Source of the DNA: a virus
Strand: one strand, 5' to 3'
Length of the DNA: 64,000 bases
Virus record (IMG/VR): IMGVR_UViG_3300013006_000027
Span: 1-64,000 of that record
The notes beneath the pieces were generated by a model, which did not search any database, was not told where the DNA came from, and saw only the letters and a program-made list of their open reading frames with translations. This document shows positions 9,601 through 16,651 of the stretch, piece after piece. The stretch's first letter is position 1, and each line of letters opens with the position of its first letter. A program made the translations under genes and the position numbers.

Positions 9601-11604
9601 GGACCAACTAGAGATGGAAAAGCTATATTTGGATTTGGATTTGCTGGCGGCTCTGATGTTTCAATAACCAATAAAGTAAATAATATTGGTACTGTTACTA
9701 CAGATACTACAGGTGTTGGTACTGCAAGAGTAATACTAGCAGCCGCAAGTTATGGCGGTGATAAAGCTATATTTGGATTTGGACGGGCCGGTGGCATCGA
9801 TGTTTCAATAACCAACCTAGTATCTAATCTTGGTGTTGTTGCCACAGATACAACTGGTGTTGGTACTGCAAGATATGGACTAGCAGCAGCAGGGTATGGT
9901 GGTGATAAAGCTATATTTGGATTTGGGGTGGGATCGCTTGCGTCGTCCACAATAATTAATCTAGTATCTAATACTGGTGTAGTTGCTACAGATACGGCTG
10001 GTGTTGGTACGGCAAGATCTCAACTAGCAGCAGCCGGCTATGGTTATGATAAAGCTATATTTGGATTTGGAGCAAGTGGGGTTGGTTTATTCTCAATAAC
10101 CAATCTAGTAAATAATCTTGGTGTTGTTGCTACAGATACTGCTGGTGTTGGTACTCCGAGGTATGGTCTAGCAGCAGCAGGATATGGTACAGACAAGGCA
10201 ATATTTGGATTTGGTGTTACTAGTAATCCAACTAGTATAACCAATCTAGTATCTAATCTTGGTGTTGTTATTGTTGATCAAGCCGCATTAACTGGTACTG
10301 CAAGATATGGACTAGCAGCAGCAGGATATGGCGGTGATAAAGCTATATTTGGGTTTGGTTTTACCAACATTTCTCTTGGCAACCCTACTAACGTAACCAA
10401 TCTAATAACTAATACTGGTGTGGTTGGCAATGATGTCACTGGTGTTGGTACTGCAAGGTCAGGTCTAGCAGCAGCCGGATATGATAATGTACAACCACTG
10501 AATTATACATTTCCGATACCTGGTACTTACTCTGTAGCACCTATACCCGGCTACCCCTATCTTGCACTAGAATTGGTTGGTGCGGGGGGCGGTGGAGGCG
10601 GCACTGATGGATACGGCGCTAGTTATGCAGGTGGTGGCGGTGGTTCTGGTGGGTATTCTTTTGATATTTTAGATACTACCGGAACAAGTGGTAACTTCAC
10701 TGTAACTGTAGGCGCTGGCGGAACTGCTGCTAGTGCTAGCCTCGACGGTACTGTTTATCCAGGTGTACCTGGCATAACTAGAACTGGTACAAAAAATGCT
10801 GGAACCGGAGGCATATCTTCACTACTATACGGTTTAACAAATTATTATACTGCTCTAGGAGGAGTTGGAGGTACCGGTAATACAGGTAGTAACGATGATG
10901 GTGTGGGCGGAGCTGGCGGTATAGGTAGAACTATTTCTGGTAATCCTGGAGTCACCCCTTCTACTCCGATAGATATTTATCCAGCAGCAGCAGGAGGCGC
11001 TAGCGTATATGGTGGATTTGGTACAGGTGGAGCTAGTCAAAATAGTAACTTTACTTCTAATTCAGATGCAAACTTGCCACAAGCCGGTGGTAATGGTTAT
11101 GTAAGAATGCAATTCTCTAGCACTCTACCTAGTACAACTACTACAACTACTACTGCTGCACCAAGTGGTACTATCAATACTGCATTGTTTACTTACTTAA
11201 CAAATAATAGTTTTTATGGATCAATTTCTGGTGGAACCGATGCTAGCACATATATTTTATTTTATTCTAACGGTAACTTTGCAATTCTTGATCAATCAGG
11301 AACTAATTTAACCAATGGAGCCCCAACTAATCAATATTGGTTCAGTGGGGGATTTGTAACTCCGGGATTAGTCCATTGGTTCAGATTTACACAAACTGCT
11401 GTGAATGGTTATACCGCTACAGCTACAACTGGTTGGATTCAACCAGGAGTCGCCGGGATCGCAGCAGCATATGTAGCAAATAATTATAATGCAACTACAG
11501 ACGCAACTTATACCATAGAAGTTGCGTCAGATTCATCAGGTACTAACATCGTAGCAACCGCTACCGGGGTGTTAATATCCGCAACACAGTACCCTCCCCC
11601 GTAA
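6661..11604 (+). CDS. Giant multidomain tail-fibre/adhesin with 18 blades
   Basis: 1647 residues. An N-terminal domain of about 315 residues (start MTYAQYNLIEASDFNALIG) is unlike the other two fibres and may anchor the protein to the virion. Three blocks of six AIFGFG repeats follow at about residues 345-641, 662-952 and 988-1276, with Thr/Pro linkers. A Gly-rich domain (about residues 1280-1485, GGGGGG and GGAGG runs) follows, then another poly-Thr linker and a C-terminal beta-rich domain (about 150 residues, ending QYPPP). Gly-rich domains are common near the tips of phage adhesins. It is preceded by a late promoter and an AGGAA SD. Confidence 0.88.
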   Translation: MTYAQYNLIEASDFNALIGNNPGNTANTLNTTWAVGNGNAGYGQQQVANVAIGYTVANIDWATLINNTANSAAHQGSTITSVTPPSGGNTIAYIAAVTNNLTTIYNNRLNAVAQGLIPASNTVTSGNTWTSNIVFTQTASFANGDAARYFFNAGGQLVITCAHPTGSTINNIFHGLAANIGNVTLSSPTTGVINVAGNSFSGISKLGGSGQTPSILTNNGYYALTTSNANVFTQIDGVDSTFSSSYINIKVKSNGTQGSYGDAGNVITFYTTWQELPVGTTVSAGTATTLTAIYPSSNNIANTWGTVTVQGSSPITPTTTTTTTTGPGTTTTTTAAPSPAPAGSAIFGFGFGTKPSGQGALNMTNLVNYFGVVATDTTGVGTERSGLAAAGYGVGQAIFGFGYTGGGTYFSITNLVSSAGVVATDTTGVGTARRELAAAGYGSGQAIFGFGEDAGSVAVSITNLVDNTGVVATDTTGVGTARNGLAAAEYGVGQAIFGFGSSSGGYYTNITNLVNNLGVVATDQTALTGTIRSRLAAAGYGGNKAIFGFGNDGVSHVSITNLVSNLGVVAANQTALTGTARSNLAAAGYGGDKAIFGFGAFGSGLTRTSITNLVSNLGVVAADVTGVGTARQDLAAAGYGSGPPPLTTTTTTAAPTPTPGSAIFGFGLNNVGDETSITNLVNNNGVVSNDVTSVGTARRSPAAAGYGTDKAIFGFGFANLLSYIAITNLVSNLGVVATDTAGVGTPRSALAAAGYGGDKAIFGFGNDNSGAPFSMTNLVNNLGVVAADTTGVGTARYGLAAAGFGVGQAIFGFGNTGIAVSITNLVDNNGVIVSETAGVGTARYGLAAAGYDSDKAIFGFGRSSSLTSITNKVSNLGVVQADVTNLSSTARDALAAAGYGSGQAIFGFGRVGPLSGTASVRIINLVNNLGTIVSESAGVGTPRSGLAAAGYGGVPPSPPTTTTTTTIGPGTTTTTTTASPGPTRDGKAIFGFGFAGGSDVSITNKVNNIGTVTTDTTGVGTARVILAAASYGGDKAIFGFGRAGGIDVSITNLVSNLGVVATDTTGVGTARYGLAAAGYGGDKAIFGFGVGSLASSTIINLVSNTGVVATDTAGVGTARSQLAAAGYGYDKAIFGFGASGVGLFSITNLVNNLGVVATDTAGVGTPRYGLAAAGYGTDKAIFGFGVTSNPTSITNLVSNLGVVIVDQAALTGTARYGLAAAGYGGDKAIFGFGFTNISLGNPTNVTNLITNTGVVGNDVTGVGTARSGLAAAGYDNVQPLNYTFPIPGTYSVAPIPGYPYLALELVGAGGGGGGTDGYGASYAGGGGGSGGYSFDILDTTGTSGNFTVTVGAGGTAASASLDGTVYPGVPGITRTGTKNAGTGGISSLLYGLTNYYTALGGVGGTGNTGSNDDGVGGAGGIGRTISGNPGVTPSTPIDIYPAAAGGASVYGGFGTGGASQNSNFTSNSDANLPQAGGNGYVRMQFSSTLPSTTTTTTTAAPSGTINTALFTYLTNNSFYGSISGGTDASTYILFYSNGNFAILDQSGTNLTNGAPTNQYWFSGGFVTPGLVHWFRFTQTAVNGYTATATTGWIQPGVAGIAAAYVANNYNATTDATYTIEVASDSSGTNIVATATGVLISATQYPPP
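7693..10485 (+). repeat. Three blocks of six kelch-like blade repeats
   Basis: Eighteen in-frame repeats, in blocks starting at 7693, 8644 and 9622. Thr-rich linkers are at about 8584-8643 and 9518-9621. Same 48-51 residue unit as in the two upstream genes. Confidence 0.9.
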
Positions 11605-11615
11605 GTTAAAAATTT

Positions 11616-11662
11616 ATCATCACACTCATAATTAGCTATATAAAGCTATACGGTGTGATGAT
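11616..11662 (+). promoter_or_regulatory. Stem-loop abutting the glycosyltransferase start
   Basis: ATCATCACAC (11616-11625) pairs perfectly with GTGTGATGAT (11653-11662) over 10 bp, with an AGCT/AGCT inner pairing. The 3' arm ends three bases before ATG 11666 and no SD is present. It could end fibre transcription or control translation of the next gene. Confidence 0.6.
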
Positions 11663-11665
11663 AAC

Positions 11666-12604
11666 ATGAAAAAAAATCTAAGATTTATTTGCGTACAACC
11701 TGCCATTGATTACTATACTTGGCAAGTTGAAGTTATGATTAATAACTTCATGGAAAAAGGAATAAACCCTAACTACATTGACGTAGTATGTGGTATACAA
11801 AACAATCATGTTCCTGAAAGATGGCAAAAATTAGCTAACCATTATAATATGGTTAGATTCTTCTTCTATAACAATACTAGACAATCACCTGGCTATATTA
11901 GCTCTCTAAGACCACATATAATGAAAAAACATTTTCAAGCTAGACCTGAATTACTAGATGAAGCCATATTCTATCACGATAATGATATCATGTTCACTGA
12001 TCGGATAAACTTTGATCAATTTTTAGAAGACGATATATGGTATGGTTCAGATTGTCGTTGGTATATCTCTCACGATTACATCATTAGCAAAGGTGAAGAT
12101 GTATTGGACGCTATGTGCAATATTGTTAAGATTGACAAATCTTTGGTTAAAGAAAATGAGCTAAACAGTATTGGTGCTCAATACTTAATGAAAAATCTTA
12201 CCGCAGAATTTTGGGAAAACGTTGAACGTGATTGTGAAAAGTTATTTGTGGATATTACTGCTATGAATAACATTAAAAAGCAAGCAAATCCTGGATACCA
12301 TGAATTGCAAATTTGGTGCGCTGATATGTGGGCTGTACTTTGGAATGGATGGAAACTAGGTAACAAAACAGAATGTCATAAAGACCTTAGCTTTAGTTGG
12401 GCTACTTCACCGGCAAGAGAATGGAACGATCATAAAATATTTCATAATGCAGGTGTTACTGGAACAGAAAATGGTCAATTTTACAAAGCTAACTATATGC
12501 AAACATTACCCTACAATCAACCCCTAGAAATAAAGCCTGATTATTGTAGTTACCATTATTGGCTATGGGTACAAAAAGTTGCCCAAATGTCTTGCTTAAC
12601 ATAG
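11666..12604 (+). CDS. Glycosyltransferase-like protein (GT-A, DXD-type)
   Basis: 312 residues, soluble. HDNDIMF at residues 104-110 looks like the metal-binding DXD motif of GT-A glycosyltransferases, in a setting (YH-DND plus later Trp-rich C-terminal half) seen in glycosyltransferase-like phage proteins. It lies directly after the fibre genes, so fibre glycosylation is a reasonable guess. No SD is visible; the start abuts a 10-bp stem-loop. The family is assigned from one motif and general layout, so function is tentative. Confidence 0.6.
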   Translation: MKKNLRFICVQPAIDYYTWQVEVMINNFMEKGINPNYIDVVCGIQNNHVPERWQKLANHYNMVRFFFYNNTRQSPGYISSLRPHIMKKHFQARPELLDEAIFYHDNDIMFTDRINFDQFLEDDIWYGSDCRWYISHDYIISKGEDVLDAMCNIVKIDKSLVKENELNSIGAQYLMKNLTAEFWENVERDCEKLFVDITAMNNIKKQANPGYHELQIWCADMWAVLWNGWKLGNKTECHKDLSFSWATSPAREWNDHKIFHNAGVTGTENGQFYKANYMQTLPYNQPLEIKPDYCSYHYWLWVQKVAQMSCLT

Positions 12605-12615
12605 AGCTAAAACTG

Positions 12616-12623
12616 TATAAATA
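12616..12623 (+). promoter_or_regulatory. T4 late promoter, perfect TATAAATA
   Basis: Exact TATAAATA octamer 30 bases before the start at 12654. A good SD (AAAGGAG) follows. It may also feed the tmRNA downstream. Confidence 0.7.
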
Positions 12624-12653
12624 ATATTGTATACTTTATAAAGGAGTTACAAA

Positions 12654-12971
12654 ATGCAAGCAAAAATTTTATCTATATTACTTTTGTTTCCCTTAAGTGC
12701 GATAGCACAACACCATCATCATGGTATGAGACATTTTGATCATCATCAAGCTCATCGTGGAGGATGGGGTTGGGTAGCACCTGCTGTCATCGGCGGGGCT
12801 GTAGTATATGGGTTAACTCGTCCTTCTCCTGTAATAGTTCAACAACCAGTCTACATTCAACAGCCTCCCGTTGTTGTTCAGCCTCAGGTTGTAATTATTG
12901 ATGGAGTAGAGTATACTAAACAAACTATGATAGTAAATGGTGTATCACAAGAAGTTTTGATACGCCAGTAA
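12654..12971 (+). CDS. Secreted His-rich small protein
   Basis: 105 residues. A signal peptide (MQAKILSILLLFPLSAIAQ) has a likely signal peptidase I site after AIA. A His-rich stretch (HHHHGM..HFDHHQAH) follows, then a Gly/Ala hydrophobic segment (WGWVAPAVIGGAVVYGL), a Val/Gln/Pro stretch, and a C-terminal IDGVEYTKQTMIVNG strand pair. Likely periplasmic or envelope-associated, possibly metal binding. A late promoter and AAAGGAG SD are present. No named family recognised. Confidence 0.75.
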   Translation: MQAKILSILLLFPLSAIAQHHHHGMRHFDHHQAHRGGWGWVAPAVIGGAVVYGLTRPSPVIVQQPVYIQQPPVVVQPQVVIIDGVEYTKQTMIVNGVSQEVLIRQ

Positions 12972-12985
12972 AGAATTGTTGTAAA

Positions 12986-13288
12986 AACCGAAAGGAAAGA
13001 AGCAAGTTAAAAGACGGGCAAGACTCGGGTTCGACTCCCGACCGGTCCACCAAAAGCATACTAGAGTGATGCTGGGGAAGAGTAATAGTCAGCGGTTAAT
13101 AAATCTTCCAAGTATGCTTTTGATGGGCCGGCCATGGTATCGATTGACGGATGAGTAGATGAGTGGACAACACGATAGGCGATGGACGTAATCCAAGCAA
13201 AATCTATAAATGCCAACGATGAGGTATTTGCTATAGCCGCATGAGGCTGAGCCGGAGTAGGAAAGACTCTGTAAAATAACTAACCTGT
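12986..13288 (+). ncRNA. ssrA: Circularly permuted (two-piece) tmRNA
   Basis: Acceptor piece first: T-stem TCGGG (13025-13029), loop TTCGACT, CCCGA, then CCGGTCC (13042-13048), discriminator A and encoded CCA (13050-13052). Coding piece next: GGGCCGG (13125-13131) pairs with CCGGTCC over 7 bp, placing a G.U at position 3:70, the alanine identity pair of tmRNA. The spacer between them folds by a perfect 11-bp stem (13052-13062 with 13111-13121). Tag frame 13212-13244 reads ANDEVFAIAA-stop. Permuted tmRNAs are known in Alphaproteobacteria, some Betaproteobacteria and some cyanobacteria. The 5' and 3' ends of the precursor are estimates. Confidence 0.9.
13212..13244 (+). other. tmRNA proteolysis-tag reading frame
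   Basis: Resume codon probably GCC (13212), giving ANDEVFAIAA then TGA, the same length as the E. coli tag ANDENYALAA and with a typical small hydrophobic end. An in-frame GCA at 13197 would give a 15-residue tag, A-K-S-I-N before the same ten residues. AAAATCTATAAAT upstream resembles the A/U-rich positioning sequence. Confidence 0.8.
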
Positions 13289-13319
13289 AATAGGCCCGAA
13301 AGGGCCTATTATTTTGTTG
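13289..13319 (+). terminator. Rho-independent terminator after tmRNA
   Basis: Nine-bp stem AATAGGCCC / GGGCCTATT with a GAAA tetraloop, followed by ATTTTGTTG. Confidence 0.85.
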
Positions 13320-13342
13320 TTTTTCCGCAACAAACCCAAAAT

Positions 13343-13371
13343 TTGACATTAATTGGGTATAAGCGTATACT
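13343..13371 (+). promoter_or_regulatory. Sigma70-type promoter
   Basis: TTGACA (13343-13348), 17-bp spacer, TATACT (13366-13371). It serves the gene starting at 13402. Confidence 0.8.
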
Positions 13372-13401
13372 GTATCTATAGTGAGAAACAAGGAGAGCGA
13401 G

Positions 13402-13773
13402 ATGAGCGAACTGACTTACAAGACTTGGGAAGAGTACACTCCGCTTGAGCAGGCTGCAATGACCTACTGGGATATGTACAAGGACGCTTACAATTTCCGC
13501 CCCCGTAGTGTGGACACGTCCAAATGGACACTAGCAGACTTCCAAAAGGAGTTCGAAACCCTGCAGTTTATCATCAACCGCAATGAGGCCCAACGTATCG
13601 AGGACGAGGCTGCGGCTGTCGCCCGTTTCGAAGCCCGTATCGCTAGCATCATCCAATTGGGTGCTAAGGATCGTGCAATGGCACTGCGTTGGATTCACGA
13701 GGCTGAGGACACGGACGGCGACGATGAGTACCTCTGCTACACGGTTGGCATCCCTTATGGATATTTCAAATGA
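13402..13773 (+). CDS. Hypothetical phage protein (YTPLEQAAMTYWDMYKDAY type)
   Basis: 123 residues from ATG 13402. An earlier in-frame GTG at 13381 is rejected because the promoter places the transcript start near 13378 and AAGGAG sits seven bases before 13402. The N-terminal stretch around YWDMYKDAYNFRPR looks like a widespread small-protein motif in phages and plasmids; the middle is a charged helix. Function unknown. First gene of a two-gene unit: its stop overlaps the next start. Confidence 0.75.
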   Translation: MSELTYKTWEEYTPLEQAAMTYWDMYKDAYNFRPRSVDTSKWTLADFQKEFETLQFIINRNEAQRIEDEAAAVARFEARIASIIQLGAKDRAMALRWIHEAEDTDGDDEYLCYTVGIPYGYFK

Positions 13774-13883
13774 CATTCACTTTAACTACCCCAACTGGTA
13801 AGGTCATGCAGTTCTATTTGCAGGCTACGGCTGAATTGTATCAGATACTTTACCAAGGCACAATCACTAAGGCTTCTGCTTGA
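13770..13883 (+). CDS. Small 37-residue hypothetical protein
   Basis: ATG overlaps the previous stop (ATGA). The product begins MTFTLTTPTGKVMQFYLQA and ends TKASA. Its stop codon lies inside the -35 box of the next promoter. It is supported only by translational coupling and an intact frame. Confidence 0.5.
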   Translation: MTFTLTTPTGKVMQFYLQATAELYQILYQGTITKASA

Positions 13884-13908
13884 CATTAATTCAGGCAGTT
13901 GCTATAAT
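13880..13908 (+). promoter_or_regulatory. Sigma70-type promoter of the MoxR gene
   Basis: TTGACA (13880-13885), 17 bp, TATAAT (13903-13908). It shares TTGACATTAATT with the promoter at 13343. Confidence 0.85.
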
Positions 13909-13942
13909 CTTTTTATCGTAGTTTTTTCAACAGGAGTAAGAA

Positions 13943-15043
13943 ATGGCTCAAGTATCTGACAATCTCACCGTTACTAGTGTTCAGGCCCGTAAAGCAATTC
14001 TCAAGGCTTTCAAGGTCAAACGTCCCGTGTTTCTCTGGGGCCCTCCCGGTATCGGTAAGTCTGAGGTTGTTTCTGAAATCACCGAGGAGCTTGGTGGTTT
14101 TATGATTGATTTGCGTATGGCACAAATGGAACCCACTGATATTCGTGGTATTCCTTTCTTCAATAAAGACATTGGCAAGATGGACTGGGCTCCCCCGGTT
14201 GATCTCCCTGACGAGGAACTTGCTAGTCAGTACCCTATCGTCTGTCTGTTCTTGGACGAGATGAATTCGGCTGCCCCTGCTGTACAGGCTGCAGGATATC
14301 AGTTGATTCTCAATCGCCGTGTTGGTAAGTACAAACTTCCTGACAACGTGGTTATTGTTGCGGCAGGCAACCGTGATAGCGATAAGGGTGTTACTTATCG
14401 TATGCCGATGCCCCTTGCTAATCGGTTCTTGCATATTGAAATGCGACCCGATTTTGCTTCGTGGCAGAACTGGGCAGTTAACAAAGGCATCCATAAGGAT
14501 GTGGTTGGTTATCTGTCTTTCGCTAAACAGGATCTCTATGATTTTGATTCAAAGTCCTCTAGCCGCGCATTCGCTACTCCCCGTAGCTGGTGCTTTGTCA
14601 GCGATTTGCTGAATGATGACGAAGACACGGACTCTGATACACTGTTCAACTTGGTCGCAGGTTCTGTAGGTGAAGGTCTTGCTGTTAAGTTTATGGCACA
14701 CCGTAAGGTTGCAGGTCAGATGCCCGAGCCTAGCGATATTCTCGCAGGTAAGGTCAAAGAACTCCGTGTCAAGGAAGTGTCGGCAATGTACTCCCTCACG
14801 ATTAGCCTGTGCTATGAATTGAAGGACGCTCTTGACAACAAACGTGTCAACACCAAACAATTCCACGAAATGGCTGATAATTTCTTCAGCTACATCATGG
14901 CAAACTTTGAAACTGAGTTGGTCGTAATGGGTGCGAAGGTTGCTCTGAAAACGTATCGTCTTCCGATCGAACCCAGTCAGTTGAAACATTTTGATGACTT
15001 CCACAAGAAGTACGGCAAGTACATTGTAGAAGCAGGTAATTAA
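13943..15043 (+). CDS. MoxR-family AAA+ ATPase
   Basis: 366 residues. Walker A GPPGIGKS (33-40), Walker B CLFLDEMN (101-108), sensor-1 AAGNRDSD (140-147) and an ANRF arginine-finger region near 160 match MoxR/RavA-type AAA+ proteins. These act as ATP-driven chaperones that work with VWA-domain partners, and the next gene encodes such a partner. It has its own sigma70 promoter and SD (CAGGAG) and ends at a strong terminator, so it is a single-gene transcript. A role in phage infection is not established. Confidence 0.9.
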   Translation: MAQVSDNLTVTSVQARKAILKAFKVKRPVFLWGPPGIGKSEVVSEITEELGGFMIDLRMAQMEPTDIRGIPFFNKDIGKMDWAPPVDLPDEELASQYPIVCLFLDEMNSAAPAVQAAGYQLILNRRVGKYKLPDNVVIVAAGNRDSDKGVTYRMPMPLANRFLHIEMRPDFASWQNWAVNKGIHKDVVGYLSFAKQDLYDFDSKSSSRAFATPRSWCFVSDLLNDDEDTDSDTLFNLVAGSVGEGLAVKFMAHRKVAGQMPEPSDILAGKVKELRVKEVSAMYSLTISLCYELKDALDNKRVNTKQFHEMADNFFSYIMANFETELVVMGAKVALKTYRLPIEPSQLKHFDDFHKKYGKYIVEAGN

Positions 15044-15044
15044 T

Positions 15045-15069
15045 AAAAGGGGAGGCAACTCCCTTTTTT
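15045..15069 (+). terminator. Rho-independent terminator
   Basis: Ten-bp stem AAAAGGGGAG / CTCCCTTTTT (one G.U) with a GCAA loop and a T run. Confidence 0.85.
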
Positions 15070-15072
15070 CAC

Positions 15073-15101
15073 TTGCAATTAAATACGGTATGTGTTATAA
15101 T
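15073..15101 (+). promoter_or_regulatory. Sigma70-type promoter of the VWA gene
   Basis: TTGCAA (15073-15078), 17 bp, TATAAT (15096-15101). Confidence 0.7.
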
Positions 15102-15129
15102 ATAACATATATACGATAAAGGAGTAGGT

Positions 15130-16416
15130 ATGAGTGATGTAGTCGCCCCAACTAAAAAGCGTAAACGTAGTAAAAAATTTGAAAATTTGGTCGGCCCTAC
15201 CGATGCCAAAGTAGACTTCAATGCCCGTGAGCGGTTGGTAACTGCCCGCATTGGTCTGCTTCTCCGTCATTCATTCTTTGGTAACCTTGCAACCCGTATG
15301 CAATTGGTTAACGCCGATGAATGGTGCTCTACAGCCGCTACTGACGGATTGAAATTCTATTACAATTCTCGGTTTATTATGATGCTCAAGCCCAAGGAAG
15401 TTGAATTCTTGGTTGGGCATGAAGTACTTCATGTAGTATACGATCATATTGGTCGTCGAGGCAACCGTGATCCCCAACTTTGGAACATTGCTGATGACTA
15501 CGCGGTTAATGCCGACTTGAAACGGCACAAGGTCGGTGAGTTTATCAAAACGGTTCCTTGCTTGTATGAAGCAAAATATGACGGTAAGAGTGCCGAAGAA
15601 ATCTATGATGACCTTTATGAGAAGGCTGAAAAGATTAACATTGAGGATCATATCGACCAAATGATTGATGATCATATGGAAGGTGAGGGTTCTGAGTCTG
15701 AAGGTGACGGCGAAGAAATTGACGGTAGTGGTAAGGTCAAAGGTCGTCCGAAAATGTCTGGTGAGGAACGTGAACGTGTTCGCCAAGAAGTAAAACAGGC
15801 TATCATCAATGCGGCTTCTTCTGCTGAAGCAGGTTCTATTCCTAAAGGTGTTGAGCGGCTGATCAAACAGCATACTAACCCAATAATGCCTTGGCGTGAA
15901 TTGATTCAGACTAATTTGACAAGTGCTATTCGGACTGACTTTAGCTTTATGCGTCCTAATCGTCGAGGTTGGCATATGGACGCTATCATGCCTGGGATGA
16001 CCCCAGGTGAAGAAATCGATGTTGTAGTTAGCCTTGATATGTCGGGTTCTATTACCGATAAACAAGCTCAGGCATTCTTGGGTGAGATTGCCGGTATGAT
16101 GGATGCGTTTGATGGATATCGGGTGCATGTATTTTGTTTTGATACAGAAACTTACAATCCACAAGACTTTACCAGCGAGAACTTGGATACAATTGATTCA
16201 TATGAACCAGTTGGTGGAGGTGGTACTGATTTTGATTGCATCTTCAGTTATCTTAAAGAAAATGCAATTGTGCCCAAACGTTTGATTGTGTTCACGGATG
16301 GCTACCCTGGTGGTAGCTGGGGAGATCCTGACTATTGTGATACCACATGGATCATTCATGGTGACAAGGATCCTAATCCCCCATTTGGGACGTTTGCACT
16401 ATATGACGGGGCATGA
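15130..16416 (+). CDS. VWA-like protein with putative metallopeptidase domain
   Basis: 428 residues. The N-terminal half has a zincin-like HEVLH motif (97-101), as in the putative metallopeptidase family usually fused to a VWA-like domain (DUF2201 type). An acidic linker (about 185-215) follows, then a VWA domain with MIDAS DMSGS (303-307), the GGGTDF threonine site and FTDG. This architecture is the usual partner of MoxR ATPases, and the MoxR gene lies directly upstream. Likely a cytoplasmic ATPase-driven remodelling or metal-insertion module. SD is AAAGGAG. Confidence 0.88.
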   Translation: MSDVVAPTKKRKRSKKFENLVGPTDAKVDFNARERLVTARIGLLLRHSFFGNLATRMQLVNADEWCSTAATDGLKFYYNSRFIMMLKPKEVEFLVGHEVLHVVYDHIGRRGNRDPQLWNIADDYAVNADLKRHKVGEFIKTVPCLYEAKYDGKSAEEIYDDLYEKAEKINIEDHIDQMIDDHMEGEGSESEGDGEEIDGSGKVKGRPKMSGEERERVRQEVKQAIINAASSAEAGSIPKGVERLIKQHTNPIMPWRELIQTNLTSAIRTDFSFMRPNRRGWHMDAIMPGMTPGEEIDVVVSLDMSGSITDKQAQAFLGEIAGMMDAFDGYRVHVFCFDTETYNPQDFTSENLDTIDSYEPVGGGGTDFDCIFSYLKENAIVPKRLIVFTDGYPGGSWGDPDYCDTTWIIHGDKDPNPPFGTFALYDGA

Positions 16417-16651
16417 TCTAATATATGAATCCCCCGATAAGGGGGAAACTATATATGCTAGAAAAGTAGGATCTACTGACAGGGTGTTAATTTCAATGAG
16501 TGAAAAGGCTTGGTCTCGTATCAATGAACAAGAGCAAGTCGAGATTTGGAAAGATATTAGAGGATTAGCAAAAACCAATCCATCGTTGAATGATGTATTG
16601 GATAGATTGTTAGTAGTTTATAACCTTATCAAAAAAGAAAATTCACTATGA
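16403..16651 (+). CDS. Small conserved phage protein, function unknown
   Basis: 82 residues from ATG 16403, overlapping the VWA gene end by 14 bases. Earlier in-frame starts back to 16286 read through the VWA gene in another frame and are rejected. The product opens HDLIYESPDKGETIYARKVG and ends in a Leu-rich helix. The start overlap suggests translational coupling. No function can be assigned. Confidence 0.65.
   Translation: MTGHDLIYESPDKGETIYARKVGSTDRVLISMSEKAWSRINEQEQVEIWKDIRGLAKTNPSLNDVLDRLLVVYNLIKKENSL

Noticed and set aside
348-10244. Many antisense frames of 60-150 codons inside the fibre genes (PNPNIALSPPYPAAA-type products)
   Set aside because: They are the reverse reading of the repeated blade DNA, have no SD or promoter, and repeat with the same period.
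463-10485. CRISPR array
   Set aside because: Repeats are about 150 bp, coding and in frame, with no short spacers and no cas genes.
463-10485. Diversity-generating retroelement
   Set aside because: No reverse transcriptase, accessory gene or template repeat is in the window; variation is spread over 48 blades.
12986-13060. Ordinary tRNA gene
   Set aside because: Only a T-arm and 3' acceptor are present; no anticodon arm or upstream 5' acceptor exists. The matching 5' strand lies downstream, as in a permuted tmRNA.
16286-16402. Longer start for the small gene ending at 16651
   Set aside because: That stretch overlaps the well-supported VWA C-terminus in another frame; ATG 16403 gives the compact protein.
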